Source: Clostridiaceae bacterium (GTDB taxonomy: Bacteria; Bacillota; Clostridia; Oscillospirales; Acutalibacteraceae). From it: a DNA stretch of 5,295 bases. The first letter of the stretch is position 1. Each line of letters begins with the position of its first letter. The DNA lies in the NCBI GenBank assembly GCA_904502175.1, contig CAJGDU010000095.1, positions 1-5,295 on the forward strand, written 5' to 3'. The translations under genes and the position numbers were made by a program. The notes beneath the pieces are model-generated. The model saw only the letters and a program-made list of their open reading frames with translations. It was not told the origin of the DNA and did no database searches. Shown here in pieces: positions 1 through 4,739 of the stretch.

Positions 1-36
1 CGACGACTGAGTTTGAAGTTCATTATCTTGAATATA

Positions 37-68
37 AAAGACCCGAAGCCAACCGGCTTCGGGTCTTT
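37..68. terminator. Bidirectional rho-independent terminator
   Basis: A perfect 14-bp inverted repeat (37-50 and 55-68) surrounds a 4-base loop (AACC). On the minus strand it lies 10 bases after the stop of the cytidylate-kinase-like gene, and the descending arm runs into a T-rich stretch (TTTTATATTC), as expected for an intrinsic terminator. On the plus strand the arm also ends in TCTTT followed by GGATTTTC, so it could serve a converging gene that lies left of the window. Function is inferred from the stem and the T tract. Confidence 0.9.
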
Positions 69-78
69 GGATTTTCTG

Positions 79-669
79 TTATGACAGGTGGGCGATATAG
101 TTCAGGATGAGGTCGACGGCGCCTTCGGTGCCGAGGTCCGTGGTGCTGATGACAAGGTCGTAGTTGTCGACGTTTTTCCACTTGGTCTCGGAATAGGTGT
201 CGTGGAACCGCTGGCGGTCCTTGTCGGTGTCCTGGATCTTTTTCTGGGCCGCCTCATAGTCGATGCCGTAATACTCCATGATGTTGCGGATACGGTTCGA
301 CATTCTGGCGGTCACGAAGACGTTGATGACATAGTCTTTGTCCTTGAGGACCGTGCCGGCGCAGCGGCCGACGATGACGGCTTTGTCTTCGTTCTCGGCG
401 ATTTCCACAATGCGCTCGAACACTTTCTTGGTGAGTTCTTCCTCCAGGTCTGCGGAGACGCCCTGCGCGAGTTTGTACAGCAGAGAGCGTTTCGGCTTTT
501 CCTCGTACTGCTTCAGGAACTCTTCGTCCAGTCCGTGCTCTCTGGCGATCTCCTCGATGAGGGACCTGTCATAGAGGTTGCAGTTCAGGCGCTGCGCGAG
601 CTGTTCTCCGACGACGTGGCCAAGGCTTCCGTGTTCTCTGGAAATGTGGATGATGACTTTTTCTCTCAT
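79..669 (-). CDS. Cytidylate kinase-like family protein (P-loop NMP-kinase fold)
   Basis: The predicted protein has 196 residues and resembles the cytidylate-kinase-like family (Pfam Cytidylate_kin2). These are soluble P-loop proteins related to CMP kinase, but their true substrate is mostly untested. Visible marks are the N-terminal beta strand and loop IISREHGSLGHVVG (about residues 7-21; the glycine loop is GSLGHVVG), YDRSLIEE (33-40), the VIVGRCAG strand and turn (98-105), an Arg-rich lid-like segment FVTARMSNRIRNIM (118-131), DTDKDRQRFHDTYSETKW (147-164) and a C-terminal YDLVISTTDLGTEGAVDLI (170-188). The ATG at 669 is chosen because AGAGGTG (682-676) sits six bases upstream. The in-frame GTG at 678 lies inside that ribosome binding site and is unlikely to be used. 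The family usually has about 200 residues, so the gene looks intact. The glycine loop lacks the lysine of a classical Walker A motif, which is normal for this family. CMP kinase activity should not be assumed. Confidence 0.9.
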   Translation of the reverse strand: MREKVIIHISREHGSLGHVVGEQLAQRLNCNLYDRSLIEEIAREHGLDEEFLKQYEEKPKRSLLYKLAQGVSADLEEELTKKVFERIVEIAENEDKAVIVGRCAGTVLKDKDYVINVFVTARMSNRIRNIMEYYGIDYEAAQKKIQDTDKDRQRFHDTYSETKWKNVDNYDLVISTTDLGTEGAVDLILNYIAHLS

Positions 670-718
670 GGTGTTCACCTCTTATCAAACTCTCAGTCAG
701 GGCATTTCCTCCACTTCT

Positions 719-747
719 ATTGTACCTGAAAGTGAAGAAAAACAAAA
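719..747 (-). promoter_or_regulatory. Possible promoter of the cytidylate kinase-like gene
   Basis: On the minus strand a good -10 hexamer TACAAT (724-719) lies about 50 bases before the start codon. The -35 position 17 bases upstream (747-742) reads TTTTGT, which is a weak match. The surrounding minus strand is a T/C-rich tract. This promoter may be weak or redundant with read-through from pdxK, as no hairpin separates the two genes. Confidence 0.4.
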
Positions 748-777
748 CAATAAAAAAGAGAACAGAAGGAAAGCGGA

Positions 778-1620
778 TCACAGGACCTTTCCGAGCAGTC
801 TCATGTAGACGGGGAGGGCCTCTTCGAAGTTGACGCCGTACCAGCGGCCTTCCGGGTCGTTCAGGGTGGCGCGGAGGGAGGCCAGGGTGTATTCGGAGGC
901 GATGCGGATGCCGTCTTCAATGGCAAAGCCGTTCTCCAGCGCGCCGACCAGGGCGGAGGCGAAGAGGTCGCCCGTGCCGTGGAAGTTTTTCGGCTCCCGG
1001 TCGGTGAAATAGGAGAAGAAGGTGTCCGTCTCGCGGTCATAGGCCATGGCGCCGAGCTTGTCCTCCGAGAAGGAGACACCGGTGAGGACGCTGGTGCGGG
1101 GCCCGAGGTCGGTCAGGCCCTTCAGGAGCCCTTTGATATAGTCTTCCGAGTACCCTTCGGCGATGTACTCCTGTCCGAGCAGGAACGCCGCTTCCGTGAT
1201 GTTCGGGACCACGACGTCCGCGATGGCGCAGAGCCCCTTCATGGCCCCGACGAATTCGGGGACGAAGCCCGCGTAGAGCTTGCCGTGGTCGGCCATGGCC
1301 GGGTCCACGAGGACGATGTTCTGTTCGTCCCGGAACCGTTCGATGATGGCTTTGACCAGTTCTACCTGATGGATGCTGCCGAGATAGCCGGTATAGATGG
1401 TGGAAAACTGAAGGCCGAGCTTCGCCCAGTGTTCGGCGATGCCGGGCAGGTCTTCCGTGAGGTCGTGGAAGGTGAAGCCCTCAAAGGCGGTGTGGGTGGA
1501 GAGGACCGTGGTGGGGAGGACCGCACACTCCACGCCGGCGGCGGAGATGATGGGCAGGGCCTCGGTCAGGGAACATTTTCCGACACCGGAGATGTCCTGG
1601 ATGGTCAGTACGCGTTTCAT
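778..1620 (-). CDS. pdxK: Pyridoxal/pyridoxamine kinase (vitamin B6 salvage)
   Basis: The predicted 280-residue cytoplasmic enzyme belongs to the ribokinase superfamily, PdxK/PdxY branch. It phosphorylates pyridoxal, pyridoxamine or pyridoxine at the 5' hydroxyl with ATP, feeding PLP salvage. Visible marks are the N-terminal strand MKRVLTIQDISGVGKCSL (1-18), PTTVLSTHTAF (36-46, substrate-side segment), TGYLGS (77-82), VLVDPAMADHGKLY (103-116), VVPNITEAAFLLG (137-149) and the anion-hole motif HGTGDLFASALVGAL (214-228), whose Asp218 is the expected catalytic base. The ATG at 1620 is chosen because AAGGAG (1632-1627) lies six bases upstream. An upstream extension to 1725 would run through the promoter and encode an atypical N-terminus. 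The length is normal for the family and no damage is seen. It is divergent from nhaA and lies upstream of the cytidylate-kinase-like gene with a 108-base gap. Whether it is closer to PdxK or PdxY in substrate preference cannot be told from the sequence. Confidence 0.93.
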   Translation of the reverse strand: MKRVLTIQDISGVGKCSLTEALPIISAAGVECAVLPTTVLSTHTAFEGFTFHDLTEDLPGIAEHWAKLGLQFSTIYTGYLGSIHQVELVKAIIERFRDEQNIVLVDPAMADHGKLYAGFVPEFVGAMKGLCAIADVVVPNITEAAFLLGQEYIAEGYSEDYIKGLLKGLTDLGPRTSVLTGVSFSEDKLGAMAYDRETDTFFSYFTDREPKNFHGTGDLFASALVGALENGFAIEDGIRIASEYTLASLRATLNDPEGRWYGVNFEEALPVYMRLLGKVL

Positions 1621-1630
1621 GATGGTCTCC

Positions 1631-1680
1631 TTCAAAGTGAAATGACAGAGTATAGTATATCGCCCACGTGGTACTTTGAA
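1631..1680. repeat. Inverted 8-bp repeats flanking the pdxK core promoter
   Basis: TTCAAAGT (1631-1638) and its exact reverse complement ACTTTGAA (1673-1680) lie with centres 42 bp apart, which is close to four helical turns. One arm overlaps the proposed -35 region and the other lies in the leader beside the ribosome binding site. The upstream arm lies outside the predicted transcript, so a DNA-level operator is more likely than an RNA hairpin. That role is inference. Confidence 0.4.
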
Positions 1681-1682
1681 AA
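1649..1682 (-). promoter_or_regulatory. Predicted promoter of pdxK
   Basis: The minus strand carries TATACT (1659-1654) with TTTTCA (1682-1677) 17 bases upstream, a plausible sigma-70-type pair. A second, overlapping TATACT occurs at 1654-1649. Transcription would begin near 1647, giving a leader of about 27 bases that contains the AAGGAG site. The spacer holds the palindrome CCACGTGG (1664-1671). Identification is by consensus only. Confidence 0.55.
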
Positions 1683-1689
1683 GGCACAA

Positions 1690-1703
1690 TTTTTGAACAA
1701 AAA
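1690..1703. repeat. Short palindrome in the divergent pdxK/nhaA region
   Basis: TTTTTG and CAAAAA form perfect 6-bp arms around a central AA. The site lies between the two predicted promoters, just upstream of the pdxK -35 position and about 33 bases upstream of the nhaA -35 position. It could be an operator, but A/T-rich short palindromes also occur by chance. Confidence 0.3.
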
Positions 1704-1735
1704 GAGGGGACAGATGGAAAATCAACGGACACCCC

Positions 1736-1764
1736 TTGTAAAATAATCAATTACACTTTAAGAT
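1736..1764 (+). promoter_or_regulatory. Predicted promoter of nhaA
   Basis: TTGTAA (1736-1741) and TAAGAT (1759-1764) are separated by exactly 17 bases and lie in the most AT-rich part of the intergenic region. Transcription would start around 1771, leaving a leader of about 25 bases before the GTG start at 1796. An alternative -10 box, TATATT, is at 1764-1769. Confidence 0.55.
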
Positions 1765-1783
1765 ATATTTATCTAGCGAAATC

Positions 1784-1792
1784 GGGGTGATC
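1784..1792 (+). promoter_or_regulatory. Ribosome binding site that sets the nhaA start
   Basis: GGGGTGATC matches the long complement of the 16S rRNA 3' end (AGGAGGTGATC) in 8 of 11 positions when 1782-1792 is aligned. It places the GTG at 1796 about eight bases after the core. The earlier in-frame GTG at 1787 lies inside this site and has no upstream purine-rich site of its own. Confidence 0.75.
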
Positions 1793-1795
1793 ACT

Positions 1796-3052
1796 GTGAG
1801 CGAAACCAAAAACCAAAGCACGCTGAGCCATGTTTCCAACAACATCATCCGTGCCTATTCACTGCCCCTCATCCTCGGTGTCCTGACGGCCCTTCTGGTG
1901 GCCAATGTGGCGCCGCACTGGTATGAGTACTACATTGAAGAATATCTCATTTTCGGCAAATTCACCTTTGCCTGGTTCGTTGAGAACGTCTTCATGGTGC
2001 TCTTCTTCGGTACGGCCGGCATCGAGATCGTCCACGCCCTGTCGCCCGGCGGCGCGCTGAACCCCATGAAGAAGGCGGTCACGCCCCTCATGGCCACTCT
2101 CGGCGGCGTCCTCGGACCCGCGGGCCTGTTCCTGCTCCTGAACCATTTCTTCGGGCATCCGGACTGGGCCAACGGCTGGGGCATCTGTACCGCGACGGAC
2201 ATCGCGCTGGCCTGGCTGTTCGCCAAGCTGGTGTTCGGTAAAGACCATCCGGCGGTCAGCTTCCTGCTGCTGCTCGCGGTGGCGGACGACGCCATCGGCC
2301 TCGTCATCATCGCGGTCTTCTATCCGACGCCCGGCAAAGCCATCCAGCCCATCTTCCTGCTGCTGGTCCTCGCCGGCATGCTGGTGGCCTTTGCGCTGCG
2401 GAAGCTCAAGGTCAAGACCTACTGGCCGTACATCCTCGGCGGCGGCATCCTGTGCTGGCTCGGCCTGTTCTTCACAGGCGTTTCGCCGGCTCTGTCCCTG
2501 GTCTTCGTCGTCCCGTTCCTTCCGAACAACAAGAAGGAGTTCGAAGCCCTCGAGAAGTTCGGCAAAGAGACGACGCTCACGAAGTTTGAACACAACGTCA
2601 GCCCCATTGTGGACTACGGCCTGTTTTTCTTCGGCTTCGCCATGGCGGGCGTCCGGTTCTCGGTCATGAGCACGCTCACGTTCCTCATCATGATCTCGCT
2701 CATCGTCGGCAAGATGCTCGGCATCTCGCTGTTCACCTTCGTCTTCGGCCACGGCTTCAAGTTCGGCCTGCCGAAGGGCATGTCCAACCTGGACGTCATC
2801 CTCGCCGGCATCGTCGGCGGCATCGGCCTGACCGTTGCCCTGTTCGTCACCCAGTCGGCCTATACCGACCTCTCCATCCAGGGCGCCGCCAAAATGGGCG
2901 CGCTGTTCAGTGTAGCGGCCGGCATCTTCGCCCTCATCATCCACATCATCTTCCGTCCCATCCTCGAGCGCGAGGACAAGGAAGCGGAAATGGCGGAAGA
3001 GGCCATCGAGAAGCTCCACGAGCACCACGATCACTACGAACACAAAGCCTGA
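1796..3052 (+). CDS. nhaA: Na+/H+ antiporter, NhaA family
   Basis: The predicted inner-membrane protein has 418 residues from the GTG at 1796 (E. coli NhaA has 388). It should exchange cytoplasmic Na+ or Li+ for external H+, supporting pH and sodium homeostasis. About 12 hydrophobic segments are visible, roughly from residue 21 to 387. Key residues match E. coli NhaA: TATDIA (Asp135, equivalent to Asp133), AVADDAIG (Asp164-Asp165, equivalent to the Asp163-Asp164 ion site) and GKMLGISLF (Lys306, equivalent to Lys300). KFEHNVSP (about 263-270) aligns with the E. coli segment holding Glu252 and His253. The E. coli pH-related His225 position falls in GVSPALS (about 228-234) and is not His here, and His256 aligns with Ser. 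After the last membrane segment, a charged tail (388-418) ends in a His-rich stretch, HEHHDHYEH. The gene is divergent from pdxK, is followed by a strong hairpin and is probably monocistronic. It looks intact. Confidence 0.95.
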   Translation: MSETKNQSTLSHVSNNIIRAYSLPLILGVLTALLVANVAPHWYEYYIEEYLIFGKFTFAWFVENVFMVLFFGTAGIEIVHALSPGGALNPMKKAVTPLMATLGGVLGPAGLFLLLNHFFGHPDWANGWGICTATDIALAWLFAKLVFGKDHPAVSFLLLLAVADDAIGLVIIAVFYPTPGKAIQPIFLLLVLAGMLVAFALRKLKVKTYWPYILGGGILCWLGLFFTGVSPALSLVFVVPFLPNNKKEFEALEKFGKETTLTKFEHNVSPIVDYGLFFFGFAMAGVRFSVMSTLTFLIMISLIVGKMLGISLFTFVFGHGFKFGLPKGMSNLDVILAGIVGGIGLTVALFVTQSAYTDLSIQGAAKMGALFSVAAGIFALIIHIIFRPILEREDKEAEMAEEAIEKLHEHHDHYEHKA

Positions 3053-3069
3053 CCATCCACACGATCGAA

Positions 3070-3096
3070 AAGCCCGGACCGTTTTGGTCCGGGCTT
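3070..3096. terminator. Bidirectional rho-independent terminator between nhaA and the UPF0371 gene
   Basis: A perfect 11-bp GC-rich stem (3070-3080 and 3086-3096) with the loop GTTTT is followed on the plus strand by CTTTTTTGG, a classic intrinsic terminator 17 bases after the nhaA stop. On the minus strand it lies 11 bases after the UPF0371 stop and is followed by TTCGATCG after the GGGCTT arm. It therefore probably stops both converging transcripts, more strongly on the plus strand. Confidence 0.95.
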
Positions 3097-3107
3097 CTTT
3101 TTTGGTT

Positions 3108-4592
3108 TCAGCTGTGGAACAGCTTTCTCTTTTCGTAGGTGGGCTCGCAGGTGTAGTTGACGCCCAGCTGCTTGAGGATGCGTTCGTCCACGGAGGACAG
3201 GATGACCGAGGAGTGGAACTCGCAGCCGATGAGCTGGTCGAGCTGGTCGAGTGCCTTCTTGGCGCTCTCATCGGTCCGCGCGATGATGGTGAGGGCGATG
3301 AGGATCTCATCGACATGCATGCGCGGGTTGTGGTCGCCGAAGTGCTCTACTTTGAGCTGCTGGATGGGCTCGATGATCTCGGCGGTCAGAAGGTCGACTT
3401 CATCGGGGATGCCGGCCAGGTGCTTCAGCGCGTTCAGCAGCATGGCGGAGGTGGCGCCGAGGAGCGAGGTGGTCTTACCGGTGATGATGGTGCCGTCCGC
3501 GAGTTCGATGGCGGCGGCCACGCCTCCGGTCAGCTCCGAGACCGTGTTGGCGGCGGCGACAACGGGCCGGTCTTCCGGACCTATGTCACACTGCTCCATG
3601 AGCAGTTCGATCTTCTCGGCGGCTTCCTCCGTGCCGTTGCCCCGGCGCTCGTCGCTCTTCGCGGCGTAGTACCGGCGGATGATCTCCTGTTTGGAGGCTT
3701 CGGAGACGGCCTCGTCATCGAAGATGCAGAAGCCCGCCATGTTGACGCCCATGTCCGTGGGGGACTTGTACGGGCTTTCGCCGTAAATGCGTTTATAGAT
3801 GCCGTTCAGGACGGGGAAGATCTCCACGTCCCGGTTATAGTTGACGGCGGTCTTGCCGTAGGCTTCCAGGTGGAAGGGGTCGATCATGTTGACGTCCGCG
3901 AGGTCCGCGGTGGCGGCCTCGTAGGCGAGGTTCACGGGGTGCTTCAGCGGCAGGTTCCAGATGGGGAAGGTCTCGAACTTCGCGTAACCGGCGTTCACGC
4001 CTCTCTGGTGCTCCTGATAGAGCTGGGAGAGACAGACGGCCATCTTTCCGCTGCCGGGGCCGGGAGCCGTGACGACCACCAGAGACTTCTTCGTCTCGAT
4101 GTATTCGTTCTTGCCATAGCCTTCGTCGGAGAGGATGAGGGGCACGTTGCTCGGATAGCCGGCAATGGGGTAGTGGCGATACACCTTCATACCGAGGGAC
4201 TCGAGCCGTTTCTGATAGGCGACGGCCTTGTCCTGTCCGGTAAAGCGGGTGAGGACCACAGAGGACACGTTCAGGCCGTAGGACCGGTACGCGTCGATGA
4301 GGCGCAGGGCGTCCATGTCGTAGGTGATGCCGAGGTCGCCCCGTTTCTTGTTCTTTTCGATGTCGCCGGCGTTGATGACCATGACGACTTCCGCGTCGTC
4401 TTTCAGCTGTGCCAGCATGCGGAGCTTACTGTCCGCTTCAAAGCCCGGCAGCACCCGCATGGCATGGTAGTCATCGAAGATCTTTCCGCCGAACTCCAGA
4501 TAGAGTTTTCCGCCGGTGCTCTCGATGCGCTCCTTGATGTGCTGGGACTGCATTTTCAGGTATTTTTCATTGTCGAATCCGATTTTCGTCAT
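3108..4592 (-). CDS. UPF0371/DUF1846 family protein, function unknown
   Basis: The predicted 494-residue protein is a full-length member of the UPF0371 (Pfam DUF1846) family, which is widespread in Firmicutes and some Actinobacteria. I know of no established biochemical role. Visible family features are the N-terminal MTKIGFDNEKYLKMQSQHI (1-19), LYLEFGGKIFDDYHAMRVLPGF (30-51), VVMVINAGDIEKNKKRGDLGITYD (69-92), VVVTAPGPGSGKMAVCLSQLY (172-192), WNLPLKHPVNLAYEAATADL (212-231), GVNMAGFCIFDDEAV (282-296) and a C-terminal half containing TGKTTSLLGATSAMLLNALKHLAGIPDEVDLL (371-402). The Gly-rich APGPGSGK loop followed by a helix looks like a nucleotide-phosphate-binding turn, but it is not a demonstrated ATPase site. 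No signal peptide or membrane segment is seen, so the protein is probably cytoplasmic. The ATG at 4592 is supported by GGAG (4603-4600) seven bases upstream. The gene has its own predicted promoter and converges on nhaA. Confidence 0.92.
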   Translation of the reverse strand: MTKIGFDNEKYLKMQSQHIKERIESTGGKLYLEFGGKIFDDYHAMRVLPGFEADSKLRMLAQLKDDAEVVMVINAGDIEKNKKRGDLGITYDMDALRLIDAYRSYGLNVSSVVLTRFTGQDKAVAYQKRLESLGMKVYRHYPIAGYPSNVPLILSDEGYGKNEYIETKKSLVVVTAPGPGSGKMAVCLSQLYQEHQRGVNAGYAKFETFPIWNLPLKHPVNLAYEAATADLADVNMIDPFHLEAYGKTAVNYNRDVEIFPVLNGIYKRIYGESPYKSPTDMGVNMAGFCIFDDEAVSEASKQEIIRRYYAAKSDERRGNGTEEAAEKIELLMEQCDIGPEDRPVVAAANTVSELTGGVAAAIELADGTIITGKTTSLLGATSAMLLNALKHLAGIPDEVDLLTAEIIEPIQQLKVEHFGDHNPRMHVDEILIALTIIARTDESAKKALDQLDQLIGCEFHSSVILSSVDERILKQLGVNYTCEPTYEKRKLFHS

Positions 4593-4643
4593 AACATTTC
4601 TCCGTTCCTGGCTGAAAATAAAGCTACATACATTAACCCAAAT

Positions 4644-4673
4644 ATTTTACCGTATGAATCCTCCTTTTGTAAA
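4644..4673 (-). promoter_or_regulatory. Predicted promoter of the UPF0371 gene
   Basis: TTTACA (4673-4668) and TAAAAT (4649-4644) on the minus strand are 18 bases apart and match sigma-70 consensus in four to five positions each. The transcript would start near 4637, giving a leader of about 45 bases in which I see no strong structure. The -35 box lies immediately after the terminator hairpin of the upstream tryptophan synthase-like gene, and the T-rich tail of that terminator runs into it. Confidence 0.6.
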
Positions 4674-4676
4674 GAA

Positions 4677-4704
4677 GCGAGCCCCGGTTTTTTCCGGGGC
4701 TCGC
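4677..4704. terminator. Rho-independent terminator of the tryptophan synthase beta-like gene
   Basis: A perfect 11-bp stem (4677-4687 and 4694-4704) encloses a six-T loop (AAAAAA on the minus strand). It lies 35 bases after the stop of the minus-strand TrpB-like gene and is followed on that strand by TTCTTTAC, a moderately T-rich tail. On the plus strand it is followed by AACACTTTTG, a poorer tail, so minus-strand termination is the more likely role. Confidence 0.85.
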
Positions 4705-4739
4705 AACACTTTTGTATTAGGAAGGGGAAACGCCGTTTT

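Noticed and set aside
1..10. Possible end of a plus-strand gene (in-frame GAC GAC TGA at 2-10) before the terminator at 37-68
   Set aside because: Only two codons would be visible, too few to support a call, although a converging gene would fit the bidirectional hairpin.
88..729. A 213-codon open frame on the plus strand opposite the cytidylate-kinase-like gene
   Set aside because: It is a Val/Asp/Leu-rich antisense shadow. The minus-strand frame has recognisable family motifs and a good ribosome binding site.
1705..1736. Inverted AGGGG/CCCCT pair in the pdxK/nhaA intergenic region
   Set aside because: The arms are only 5 bp and 22 bases apart, with no extension by further pairing; probably chance.
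979..1746. A 255-codon open frame on the plus strand opposite pdxK
   Set aside because: Its product is a Gly/Asp/Val-rich translation of the antisense of a clear kinase gene, with no ribosome binding site or family features.
3231..3248. Tandem 9-bp repeat GAGCTGGTC
   Set aside because: It encodes a Leu-Asp-Gln repeat in the UPF0371 protein (LDQLDQL) and is just a local helix-type codon repetition.
1859..3316. A 485-codon open frame on the minus strand opposite nhaA
   Set aside because: Its product is low-complexity and rich in Ser, Arg, Asp, Glu and Gln, with no recognisable domain. It is a shadow of the GC-biased nhaA codons and crosses the terminator at 3070-3096 into the end of the UPF0371 gene.
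3157..3669. A 170-codon open frame on the plus strand opposite the UPF0371 gene
   Set aside because: It is a Ser/Met-rich low-complexity antisense translation within a clear gene.
4650..4667. Strong Shine-Dalgarno-like AAAGGAGG on the minus strand upstream of the UPF0371 gene
   Set aside because: It falls in the spacer between the -35 and -10 boxes, no suitable start codon follows at proper spacing, and any frame is very short.
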